Part shown: positions 12,619 to 22,738 of the stretch, piece after piece
How the letters are laid out: every line of letters begins with the position of its first letter
Numbering within the stretch: position 1 is the stretch's first letter
DNA from: Mycoemilia scoparia
Lineage: Eukaryota > Kickxellomycota > Kickxellomycetes > Kickxellales > Kickxellaceae
Direction: 5' to 3'
DNA length: 64,000 nt
NCBI GenBank assembly: GCA_027575805.1
Contig: JANBPU010000008.1
Span: 62,001-126,000 of the forward strand
Notes under the pieces: generated by a model
Database searches by the model: none
Told to the model about the DNA's origin: nothing
What the model saw: the letters and a program-made list of their open reading frames with translations, nothing else
Position numbers and translations under genes: made by a program

Positions 12619-14362
12619 TTAGGGAATAAGACTCGATATGGTCCTGCCCTTGGTGTAGAACTCGAAGATGTCATCAGCACCGCTCTTGCCAGAACCGTAG
12701 GCAATGTGTCCGCCAAATGGAATAGACATGTCCCGAAGGTACCAGTTGTTGTACCACACAAAACCAGTATCAATCTGTTTACTAACTCTTTCTAGTCTTT
12801 TAGGGTCCTTGGACCAGATAGTCGTACCTAATATGTACCTGACATCGTTTGCTCTTCTAATAACTTCATCCTCATCATCAAATGAGAAAACAGAAAGGAC
12901 AGGAGAAAAGTAATAGTCTTTGGCCACGAGGGAATCATCTTTCAGGCTACATAGTTGTTAGTAACGAATATCAAGGGTTAGTTTACACCACATGGAGTGC
13001 TTTAACAAATATGACACAAAAACCAAATTCAAGTTATACAAGTGAAGCTTACCCTGTAATGATTGTTGGGGCGATGAAATGTTCACCATAACAGCCTTCT
13101 ACTTCAAGAGAACCGTCATTGGGGTCACTGATTTTGATGGAACTATCCGCCTCCTGCTCCTCATTTAGAACAATATCCACATTTGCACCCTCTTCACGAG
13201 CCAGCGTGATATAAGACTTGATCTTTTCTACGAGCATTTTGGAGACGAAGGGGCCATAGGAGATATCAGATCTTCTAGGGTCGCCAATCTTTATCTGCTC
13301 TCTGATCGCCTTCTTGAATCTTTCTAGGAATTCGGCGTAGATAGAACTGTGGATATAGAGTCTGCGAGTGCAAGTGCATATTTCGCCCTTATTCAAAAAG
13401 CAGCTACGAAGAGATCCATTGACACATTCGTCTATATCGCAGTCATCAAAGATAATTGCTGGGTTGTTTCCAGCAAACTCGACCTCTGTTCTCTTAAATG
13501 CCAATGTGGCCTGAGGAAGAACTGCTGGGAAACAGGTTGTACTGCCCATCATGGAAATTGCTGATACATCTTTATTCGTCCCAAGGTCTTCGCTGACAGG
13601 ATCATCTTCGCCAAATACTATGTTGACTACTCCATCTGGGATGCCTGCCTTTTTAATCAGCGTTGACAGTATCATAGATGATGTGCTTGTGAGGTGATGG
13701 GGCTTACATACGCACGTATTCCCAACAGCAAGACAAGCAGCGACTTTCCACATCATGTGTAAAAGTGGAACTGTGCAGGGAGAGTATATAACAGCGACGC
13801 CAATGGGTTCGCGGTAGGTCAGATTCATGGCCTCCTTTGTCTTGAGGGATTCAGGAAGGATGCCAAGGTCACCAGAGACTATGACGGACATTGGTCTAGC
13901 CAGCCTAGCCTTGAAGTAGCCAGCACATTGGCGAAGCGATTTGATGCACATATCGATATTCTCGTTGCGATTGAAGCTCTCCATGGTCCCAGTGTCGATT
14001 GTCTCATAGTGCACAAGCAGCTCTTTGTTTTCTTCCATAAGGTTGGCAAGCTTTAGCATGTACTCGACACGGTTCGAAACGAACTCGGACGACCATGATG
14101 GGAAAGCTGCCTTGGCTGAAGCGATGGCCAAGTCCATGTCAGCCTTGGCGGAGGCTGGAACACGGGCGATAGGTTTCTGGTTGATTGGGCTGTTGGATGT
14201 GATGAATTCTCCGGTTGAAGGGCTGACCCATTTACCGTCAATGAAGTTTAGTATCTGCATCACATCTTCCGATATTTTGGGTGTCTTTATATCGGCAATG
14301 TCATTCTTGGTGCCAGCCCTAACGTTGGTTGTTCCGTTGTGAAAAACTTCTACAGGTCTCAT
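12619..14362 (-). CDS. Aldehyde dehydrogenase, ALDH8/aminomuconate-semialdehyde dehydrogenase-like, with altered active-site residues
   Basis: Two exons on the minus strand, 14362-13053 and 12946-12619. The 106-nt intron has a GTAAGC donor and a TACTAAC branch site. They join in phase 2 to 545 aa. The ALDH fold is clear: NFIDGKWV start, NTCVCKP (Lys ~220), EFAGNNP (general-base Glu ~295), NKGEIC with catalytic Cys ~329, and PFGG near the C terminus. Similarity is closest to ALDH8A1 (2-aminomuconic semialdehyde dehydrogenase, tryptophan breakdown). Departures: the usual 'PWN' is S-P-C-T, so the oxyanion-hole Asn is Thr ~197; 'EIFGP' is YYFSP, losing the cofactor-binding Glu. It may have an altered substrate, weak activity, or be a pseudoenzyme. 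No organelle signal is obvious. Convergent with RNASEH2C. Confidence 0.85.
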
Positions 14363-15279
14363 TATTTAATTGTCAGACTTCTTGATACAAAAGAACAGTT
14401 TCGAGGTCTTGTTTGTAATGGTTGGAAGCAATGAAAGAAAGTATGAAAATGTTGGCCTATTTATCGCAAGAGCTGGCCTTTTATACCCTGCTTGTGAAAA
14501 CTCTGGAGCTTTGAAGTGACATCTTTGGTCAAGAATAATGAGGCTGGGAAGGCAGTAAGAGGGATACATATTTGTTGAGAGGGGAGGAGGAGTATTGTCA
14601 AGGAACAATCCGAAAGTGTAAAGCCTATATTTCTTGGCTGGCGTCTGTCAATATTATCCCAGCAGAAGGGGTCGTGGAATTACATATGACGATGTCTGAA
14701 TAATCCAAGGACCCAATTGGACACATTTTGAAAGCAATTCATCAAAAACGAATAGCTCAGTGGCTTTATCCTAGTCTGGATGTCTCTCGGGGTGGTGTCA
14801 GAGCTTATTGTGATCACATTATTCTCAAACTCTGTGATACTACATGAAGGTTTGGGTGCTTTTCGGCCGTTAAAATATAAGCCGTCTGTGATAGCTTAGG
14901 CTAGCAGGCTACCTTTTGCAAGTAAGCGGGTCTACTATTTTAGTCATGATATAACTTATTTTGGCTATTCTTTAGAAAATACGGTACATTAAAGAACATT
15001 GGCAATGGCTTCCTTTGAATATTTTAAAATGCATTGTTGATTGGTGGACCAAAATAGCGGTGTTAAATAAGAAAATAGTGCCATGTAGCTGGGGACGCTA
15101 TTTATGCTTGAATATGCATAGGTCGATTCCTAGAAGTGACCATTTCAGATTCTGGAGGCTTTTCTGTGCATTGTCAAATGATGATCCTGTGCGTCAGGTA
15201 GAATTTTGTTTTATTCTCGATTTCGAAAAGATAAATTTAAATATATAAAAGACGCTGAGTGAGTTGTTGAAAACTAAAA
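14363..15279. other. Intergenic region between ALDH and esterase genes
   Basis: About 0.9 kb holding the promoter of the ALDH gene and the 3' flank of the esterase gene. Only short frames; no RNA gene or repeat recognised. Confidence 0.5.
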
Positions 15280-16964
15280 CTATATACTGCGGCTGTCACT
15301 GGCGTCACTGGCATCACTGGCATCGTAGAAGTCTTGGTTGGTAAGATTCTTCACGAATTGACCTATTTTGGCGATTGCTTCTTTTGCCGGATCGATGTGG
15401 TCAACCATTTGGAACATATGAGGCATATCTTTGTAACCCTCGCAAGTTACAAGTGGTTCGTAATTCGAAGTCAGTCTACTATATCTTGAATTCCTAGTGA
15501 CAATGGCTTTGTTGGCTGATACTTTTTGGCAAAGCCTCACTCGTTCCACAAATTCGACAATGTTGGACTTGAGAATCTCACAGTCACCATACTGAACAAG
15601 CATTGGCGGGAAGCCAGTAAAATCGCCATATATAGGCGAGATGAGCTTGTCCTTACTTCTCTCCAAAAGCTCCTCGGTCAGGGGCATTCCCGGATCTAGG
15701 TACAGCCTGGCTGGATACAGAGGGTTTTCTTTGTCCATCTTGAGGAAATCGTACGAAGCATTGTAGGAGATCGAGTCCCCATCAGCAAACAGCTTGGCCC
15801 AGGGCTATAAAAAGGGCAATTAATCGTCTTTGACATCAATATAAGCAACAGGAGAAGCTTGAATCCTGAATTTCAGACGTGTGTCGGGCATATCTCTATG
15901 TACATATACTTACAGAGAGAAAGACTAGCCCCCTAAATGTGGGAAGCTTCAGCATTCGCAAAAGATGAATCAGAGCCAGAGCGAGGTTAGCGCCAGCACT
16001 ATCACCAACAATGACTATGCGGCTTGGGTCGAAGCCTTGGTTCAAGAGGAACTGGTATGTTATGTAGGCATCGTGAAGTTGGGCTGGATACTTTGATTCT
16101 GGGGCTAACCGATATCCAGAGCCTAGTAATCAGATCATAGTTTACAAACAAGGTATTCCAGTAAACGTGGTTTTGATTATTTAGATGGCCGTAGAGTGTG
16201 AGACAGTTCGAATTCTTGTGATTTTTAAATGACATTCTTTAATTCTTGATGAAGGGGAACTTACCAAAAACTCTCAGCCCTGTAACTATTGAAAGGTTGC
16301 GCTTGAGCTGGCGATATACTCGTGGGCTTCCGGTTAAATAAGCACCGCCATGAATGTGCCAAACGATGTACTCTTGGTCGTGCAGAGGGCGGGCTTCGAG
16401 TATACTGTCAAAATCGTGGTCAAGGCCCAGCTCTTCCTCGATTTCTTTGACTAGATCAGGGGTGGATGTAACCTCATACTGAACTGTTCGAGGGGAGCCA
16501 CTTTCAGAAAGTTTGGCGTCATACTTGCACAGCCCGTCAAACAGTGGCAATGGGGATATTGTGAGGTCGTTCACAACTTCAATGCAGTTTTCGGAGACCA
16601 CAAGTCCTTTTATGTCATCATTGATGATGAACGAGAGCGAGTCGTCCTGTCTTCTGATTCGCATATAGGCGTATATATCCAACGTAGAGAGGTCGTCATC
16701 TGTCAGCTTGTACTGCTCGTGAGTGCCAACCCTCAATATGTCCATGAGGATCTGACCCTTCAGGTTCCAAGATGGCAGGTCGGGGCCATATGCATAATAA
16801 CGAATCACTGAGCGTGAAATCAGCTGTGCATAGAATAGCGCAAAAGATATCTTGCTGGTGTGTGGGTTGAAGTTAAGGATGGCCTTTTCGGTCCCTGTCA
16901 GCTTTTGTTTCTCACAAGCTGCAAACTCTTGGCTGTCCTGTTCTGGCGTTTGTTGCTCGATCAT
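15280..16964 (-). CDS. Alpha/beta-hydrolase, hormone-sensitive-lipase-type esterase
   Basis: Three exons: 16964-16265, 16122-15914, 15804-15280 (introns 142 and 109 nt). They give 477 aa. The second half is an alpha/beta-hydrolase-3 domain: the oxyanion HGG motif at ~205-207 (IHGGAY), YRLAPES, nucleophile GDSAG with Ser ~275, then FPPMLVQYGDCEIL (candidate acid) and DMPHMFQ (candidate His). Substrates of this family are short-chain esters or acylglycerols; the one used here is unknown. The first ~190 residues are family-unlike and may form a lid or regulatory region. There is no signal peptide, so it is probably cytosolic. The C terminus ends in an SDASDASDASD repeat from a small coding tandem repeat (15294-15325). 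Same strand as the ALDH gene 0.9 kb away, but a functional link is not shown. Confidence 0.85.
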
Positions 16965-17659
16965 GTTTACTTTGAAGGTATGAATTTTAGATGGCTTAGA
17001 AATCAGAAAAATAAATAGCCAGAAGTGAAAGGCTCAAGGTCCAATTTAATGTGATGGTTAGAGCACATGTGGAATGTGGAGGGCTCTCCAGCCTCTATCG
17101 CTATTTCACAAAGTACATATGGCAGAATCTCCATCAAAAGGGATCCGACCGGTACCTTCATGCATTCCCTGTAAAGCAGCCTATAGGCCATACATTTTAG
17201 CTGAAGTCTGATAAATTATTGGCTATAGTGGAGGTATTATTCTGGTACACCTTTAAAGGGGACTCCGCCATATGTAAACTGTGGGTTATATTTTTTAACG
17301 CAGGTTTGTAGATGGAGCAGCAACAGCAGTAGCCAGTGGCGGGTTTGAACTGTCCTTTGTGGATATATACCTTCAATTTAGTGATTAGCAACAAAAAAGT
17401 AGTTTATTGCAAGTAATCAATCAATGTATTTTTATTTACTATTTTTTGATATGGTATATAGCACCGTTTGTTTTTTGCACACAAATAAATTTATTATAAC
17501 CCAAGTGCGCCAGATGATGCATGGCTTGAAATTTCAAATGTTGGCAATGTATTAAGCGAAAATTTCAATACATTGGTATCTGAAAAATCTGGAGTTCTTC
17601 CTTAGATGGTTTCAAACCTTTGGTTGGTATCCTGCCGATCACTCGCTCGGACAATGTAG
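16965..17659. other. Intergenic region between esterase and PIN-domain gene
   Basis: About 0.7 kb. A 62-codon ATG frame (17191-17003, minus) could be read as a 5' exon of the esterase gene but no good splice join was found. Otherwise nothing. Confidence 0.4.
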
Positions 17660-20600
17660 TTAGCGAGTGTTGTATAGGGGAAGCCACTCCTCAATATCCA
17701 GGCAGAGTATACCCCTGGTTTTGGCCTTAATACGCATATTCCTGTCGTTTGTTACAAGAACCACTGGAGGTGGAAGGGCGCCATGGTTAAGGCCAGCCAA
17801 CTCACACATGTTCTTGTTGTTATACTGAAGACAGCTCTCCAAAATAAGATCATCTGGAGTAAGGAACTCAGTACCATACAAGGCGTTCATTTCAGAGCGG
17901 AACTTCAAATTTCTGTGTATTTCTCCCATGGATGTAAGTGCTCGAACACTGGGAACCGATCTGGAATAAACACCACTTTGGCCATCAGTTGCTAGACTGA
18001 AAATGGGCCGAGTCCATTGTTCAATGGATTCTTCAATAAACAAAACAGCGGCCTGTGCACACTGGCCCTTAGGAGTCGTCGAGTTTTTTAATCCATCAAG
18101 CTCAGTTATTACTAGCAAAGGGACAAGCAAGCTCCAACCAAACTTTTCGTAAGCCCTTTGGATGGATGGAAGATGAGATATAAAGCAACTAGTATCAAAT
18201 ACGATGCATGTTTTTTCTTTATCAAGGTTATAATGGTGCAGTCGTTCTATTTCGGTCTGTTTCTGCTTCTTTTTCTTTTTGCTGCGGGGTTTATTAGGAC
18301 TACTTGTTTTTCTAAATTCAACGAGGCTTTGTAAATTCTCCCTTTGGAGTTTTAGTTGGGAGATTCCTTTTTCGATCTCGCTGTTTGATATCAGTGTCAT
18401 TCTCGACATTTCTTTTCCCAAGACGTCTTTATCTTGGGCATCTGTTACAGCCAATCTATTTGGTTGACATTGTGCATTTCCATCATCATCATCATCATCG
18501 ACATTTACTACGCTATTCACATCATATGCATAATTTGCAGTATTTTGCAAATCTCGATCTGGTGGTTGAATATTATCAAGAATAAACATGCCGTTACTGA
18601 TACATTTCTCGAATAATACATTAAAGCGAATTTTCCTGCGATAAAGAAGGTCTTCTATTGACTTGATTGGTTTGGCAGGCTTATTGTCTGTGCTGATGTA
18701 TATGAATTTAATGCCACGCATCTCAATATCTTCCGGGAGGACTTCATCAATTGGTTCTTCGGTACTAGAATCCGCGGCTCCGTTAATTGAAATTTCGCCA
18801 ATGTAATGCTTATAGAGGGTAGCCAGATGAACAAGACGCATAGATTTGTTCACAGCATGGCACAGGTGGAGACACAGTGCAGTCTCTAGTGGCTCTGACA
18901 CATTCTGGTCTTTATGAAGATTAGGATTGGAATCAAAAGCTAATGGGAGATTTGAAGTAATAAATGCAAGTATCGTGTTTATATAGCCCAAGGCGATCAA
19001 GCTCCCTCCTGTATTAGGTGTATGTTGCGGGCTATGAATGTTGTATCCGTTTGTCAGAAATTCAACACATGCAAAGAATATCTCTATAATACACTCCAGA
19101 GCAAAGAGGCTTTGTACTGGTAGATTGGGTGCAATATGATTGCTTTCAGAATTCACCCCATGTTGTTTATTTCGCCCATATACTAGTAAAGCGGTGAGAT
19201 CAGTAATAGCGAGCCTAACTCCCTCCATCTCCATCTTTAGAACATGACTATGAGAATAGCTATCGATAGTATCTGAGTACAAATCAGAGTCAATCAGCTG
19301 AGGCAAAGTGCTTTCCAAATGTTTCCATAGAATGGGTATATATACATGCTGGACCCAGGATCCCACCACATCAATATCTATCTTTGTAAATAGGGTGCGG
19401 TGCATGTGGAGATAGGCAAGGGACATGTATCTGCTTAGTGCTTTGGGGCTTGCAAGAGCCACGGCTGAAAGGGATTCGGGACCGTTTTTAGGAATTTTGA
19501 ATTTTAGATATTTGTGTCTTTTGCTGCTCTTTTTATCAAGGCTTGTAGCCCACATCCATACATCGCGATTTAGTACATCGCTGCATTTAGAAAATCCAGA
19601 TTCCAAATATCTCCATATACTCTCATTTGCTTGGTCAAATGGGTTTGTGGCCAATAAAGCACGGCATTCATAGTATGCAGCTAATGTAATGTTGTTCGGT
19701 GCAAATACCATGGCGCAATTATGATATAGTCTGCCGCTGTTGGGACACATCATGCAAGCAGCAATGTACCATCCAGCAGAACTCTTCAAGCAAGTGCTGC
19801 CCGACTCTAAATCACATGTATCGTTTGAAATTGCTGTTTTATACTGCCATAAATAACGATAGAGGTTTCCAAGATATTCTGAACATCTTGCTACCACACT
19901 CGGATCCCAGTTATCCGTATTATTATCCACCGGCTTCTCGGCTAGATATAGACCACAGATTTCTTTAAACTCCTTCATAATATTGCCTATTATTTCGGAG
20001 AAGAAAGTAGACGAGCAGTGCCTTTCGTCATTCAAACTGGTCATCAGCTTCTTATTCTTTATCGTAGACTTTTTGGATATGGTATCGTCGATTTCTTTAA
20101 AAGAGCTACGGAGCTGTTCAACCATTGGGTAGCAAATTCCTCTCCAAAGCTTACTAAGTAGCTCAATTTTGTCAACAACATTCTGGCCTGGTTGAATAAT
20201 AGCTTTGGACTTTTCGAAATTCAAATATAGTATATCGGCCCAACGTTTCCAGTATGCTCTGGCCTTTTCTAGGGCTCGATCCCTTAAGCTATCTTTTGAA
20301 GAACACTCATTGGCGCTAGCTAGTATGACTCTTTTTCGATTATTGTCATCTTTAAACAGCTTCTTTGAAAATCCTCCTGAAGGATATGGAGGTATATCCT
20401 TTGCATTGGCTATCATGGTTGATATTTCCTTGTAAAGCTGAAGGTGTGGATCTATTTGAATTTCGGTATTTTCGCTATGTGATTTGGCGTCAACAGCATC
20501 ACTGCTCTTGAGGGGTTTCTTACCATTTTGTTGCTTTGGGCGATTGGGTTTATTCTTGCGCTGTTTAGTGGATTTGTTGCTTGGTTTGGATGATACTGAT

Positions 20601-20839
20601 GAGCCCCCATCATCCTTATGTTTCTTGTTTCTAGGCTTCCTTCTTGACGACTTTTTGTCAGTCTCAGGGAAGTCTAGGCTAATGCGCAAAATCCCGCCAT
20701 TGTTGATCTGTTTTGTCTTACTATCCTGGTTAATACTAGCATTGCTGCTTTTCTTTGGAATGTTTCTAGTGGGCGGCTGCGGAGCATCAGAAGGTTTGGA
20801 TTTGTGTAATTCCGTTTCTGCGGCCATGAAGTGAACCAT
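17660..20839 (-). CDS. SMG6/EST1-like protein with C-terminal PIN nuclease domain
   Basis: A single exon of 1059 codons from the ATG at 20839; a second ATG at 20827 is also possible, and the frame opens upstream at a TTG. Order: a Lys/Ser-rich basic N terminus (~1-125); an EST1/14-3-3-like TPR region (~130-430) with EYLGNLYRYLWQY and the family-typical ASP-NITLAAYYECRALLATNPF stretch; a long helical middle; and a PIN domain in the last ~185 residues. PIN acidic residues are present: VFDTSCF, ITELDGL, a TPDDLILE segment and VTNDRNMR. SMG6 cleaves RNA near premature stops in nonsense-mediated decay, and Est1 relatives act at telomeres. The complete acid set suggests an active nuclease. An Asp run (VNVDDDDDDG) is coded by a triplet microsatellite near 18480-18500. 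Confidence 0.83.
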   Translation of the reverse strand: MVHFMAAETELHKSKPSDAPQPPTRNIPKKSSNASINQDSKTKQINNGGILRISLDFPETDKKSSRRKPRNKKHKDDGGSSVSSKPSNKSTKQRKNKPNRPKQQNGKKPLKSSDAVDAKSHSENTEIQIDPHLQLYKEISTMIANAKDIPPYPSGGFSKKLFKDDNNRKRVILASANECSSKDSLRDRALEKARAYWKRWADILYLNFEKSKAIIQPGQNVVDKIELLSKLWRGICYPMVEQLRSSFKEIDDTISKKSTIKNKKLMTSLNDERHCSSTFFSEIIGNIMKEFKEICGLYLAEKPVDNNTDNWDPSVVARCSEYLGNLYRYLWQYKTAISNDTCDLESGSTCLKSSAGWYIAACMMCPNSGRLYHNCAMVFAPNNITLAAYYECRALLATNPFDQANESIWRYLESGFSKCSDVLNRDVWMWATSLDKKSSKRHKYLKFKIPKNGPESLSAVALASPKALSRYMSLAYLHMHRTLFTKIDIDVVGSWVQHVYIPILWKHLESTLPQLIDSDLYSDTIDSYSHSHVLKMEMEGVRLAITDLTALLVYGRNKQHGVNSESNHIAPNLPVQSLFALECIIEIFFACVEFLTNGYNIHSPQHTPNTGGSLIALGYINTILAFITSNLPLAFDSNPNLHKDQNVSEPLETALCLHLCHAVNKSMRLVHLATLYKHYIGEISINGAADSSTEEPIDEVLPEDIEMRGIKFIYISTDNKPAKPIKSIEDLLYRRKIRFNVLFEKCISNGMFILDNIQPPDRDLQNTANYAYDVNSVVNVDDDDDDGNAQCQPNRLAVTDAQDKDVLGKEMSRMTLISNSEIEKGISQLKLQRENLQSLVEFRKTSSPNKPRSKKKKKQKQTEIERLHHYNLDKEKTCIVFDTSCFISHLPSIQRAYEKFGWSLLVPLLVITELDGLKNSTTPKGQCAQAAVLFIEESIEQWTRPIFSLATDGQSGVYSRSVPSVRALTSMGEIHRNLKFRSEMNALYGTEFLTPDDLILESCLQYNNKNMCELAGLNHGALPPPVVLVTNDRNMRIKAKTRGILCLDIEEWLPLYNTR

Positions 20840-21530
20840 TGAAGTTTGGTGCAAAAGAAGGTATTGGTTGTGAGTGTATGCTACATGAATATTAAGCCCG
20901 AGCGTAAAATTAGTTGAAGTGAATAAGACACAATTCCAGAGCTATTCATTATTTAATGAGAAAAGGGGTGTGGGACAACTATAATCAGAGTTCAGTGTGA
21001 CTTTTGGCCAACTCATAGGCCTTGCGGTTTTTGTCACCATTAGCTAACTAAGCGCTTTTTGTGCGTGTATGCATGTGTCATCTATTACTTTATAAGGCAG
21101 AAAAAGGGTCAAGGGTGCGTGATCATCATCCATTGGCTGTTAATCTGATCTTATGGTATTATTTGACTACCTTGAATCTATAATCAATAGTACTACTTTT
21201 ATCTACATTTTTGCTTTCACTGTTTCAATTCTATCTAATGGCATTCCATCGCTTGGGCATCAAGAAGGTAAATTTGCGTTGCTGTCTATTACCTATAATG
21301 GTCATGAAAAAAAATCATCAGCAACACTCACAGCTTTGCGGAGATTTATAATTCCAACACCTCAATGGGGTTTGAAGAATTTGTAATTAACTGTCCACAA
21401 CGTTTTTGTGAATAGAGCTTGAGCTTGTTTGTCCTCTCAAACGGGGCTCTTCTAACTGTAACCGCACCACTACTTACTGACTCCGAAAAGAAGGTTTGTA
21501 TAGCACAAAAAACTCCTTAAAATTATCAAG
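20840..21530. other. Divergent promoter region, PIN-domain gene and MICOS gene
   Basis: About 0.7 kb between two divergently transcribed genes. A 77-codon ATG frame at 21153-21386 has hydrophobic residues but no family resemblance and no splice join to the MICOS gene. No repeat seen. Confidence 0.45.
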
Positions 21531-22622
21531 ATGTCGCCTTTGATCCGCGAATCTAAAGTACAACATGCTAATAATATTACCTATTTATAGAGCATATATG
21601 ATGAAGATGTTAGGGTCTATCCTACATCAGAGCCCCAAAGTGTCTTGGCAGAGTATATTGCTACTTCTCGGAAATTTGCCTGTGAGAATTTATGTAAACT
21701 AAAGGTAGCGTTTTAGATGGTTATAATGAAGATGTTGTTTGCTGGATCAGTATATAAATATTGTGTATAAAAATATAGACTGAAGCGCAAGGATATGTTG
21801 ATAAGTGGATCTCGATCGAAAAGCAGGTTGCTAGTAAGTATATTCAATGTGTATATATAGACGATCAATCGCAGTTATTTTACTTTATGAATTTTTACAA
21901 TGCTTTATTCTTGAAATTTCACAGAAACCGTCAAAGAGACTGTTCCGAAAAACGAGTCACTTATGCCCGGTGCAGTTTACGTGCTTCTTGCAGGCCTCGC
22001 AGGCCCAATTTTTACACGCAAACGTATGTTACACATTGATCTCTATTATTGTTATATATGATAGACAAAACGAAGGTAACAAAAACGCAATTCCTGTTTA
22101 ATTGTTAAATCAAAAATAGGCAACATTCTTGTACGGTGGACCTCCCCAATACTTTTTGGATCACTGGCCGCAGCATACTTCTTGCCTGGAACAACAAACA
22201 CGGCAGTTACTAGAGTTTGGGGTAGATATGGAGATCCAGAGGCATTACAGAACATCAAAGATACCTGGGCTCAGGTCAAGAACTCTCAGGCAATTGCTCA
22301 GCAAAAATTAGCTGAAAAGATCCGCAAGATTCGTGAATCCATTGAAAGTGCACAAGAAAGCAAAGTCAGCCAAGCGACTTCCCGTGTCGATGAGGTGCTA
22401 AGCTCTGCTAAAGATGAGGCCGAGAAGGTTGTATCCAAAGTAAACAAGGAGGTACAAGAGGTTGGATCTGATGTAAAGGCCAAGACTGAAAAGATTGAGG
22501 CCAACACCGAAGAAGTGATGCAAAAAATAGAGGCTGATGTAAAGAAAGTCAAAGAAGAGCCTAAGTCTCTATCCAACGATGGAAAGACAATTTATGACAT
22601 ACTCAGTGAAAAGCGTAATTAA
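21531..22622 (+). CDS. MIC27: MICOS complex subunit MIC26/MIC27 (apolipoprotein O family)
   Basis: Five exons predicted: 21531-21557, 21591-21704, 21779-21833, 21925-22023, 22120-22622. They join to 265 aa. The family signature appears in order: a YPTSEPQSVLAEYI segment ahead of R-K-F, a VDKWISIEKQV helix, a first membrane segment (GAVYVLLAGLAGPIF), a second one (ILFGSLAAAYFLPGT), then VWGRYG. A long charged, probably helical C-terminal tail (~110 aa) is rich in Lys/Glu/Val. The MICOS complex holds crista junctions in the mitochondrial inner membrane. Exons 2-5 are well supported by frame and homology. The first exon (MSPLIRESK) and the 33-nt intron after it are uncertain. The gene is convergent with FPGS, with only 116 bp between stops. 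Confidence 0.83.
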
Positions 22623-22738
22623 TCACTAAACAATTGCAGAGTATTTTCCAAGATAGCTTTAGACACTGTGTGAATGGAATATCAAGACTATACGTTTATA
22701 TAAAAGATAGCACAAGTCAAAACAACAATTAAAACATT

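Noticed and set aside
17003..17191. 62-codon ATG frame as a 5' exon of the esterase
   Set aside because: No donor/acceptor pair gave a convincing in-frame join, and the esterase has its own ATG at 16964.
21153..21386. 77-codon ATG frame upstream of the MICOS gene
   Set aside because: Hydrophobic but unlike any family seen, with no splice join to the next exons.
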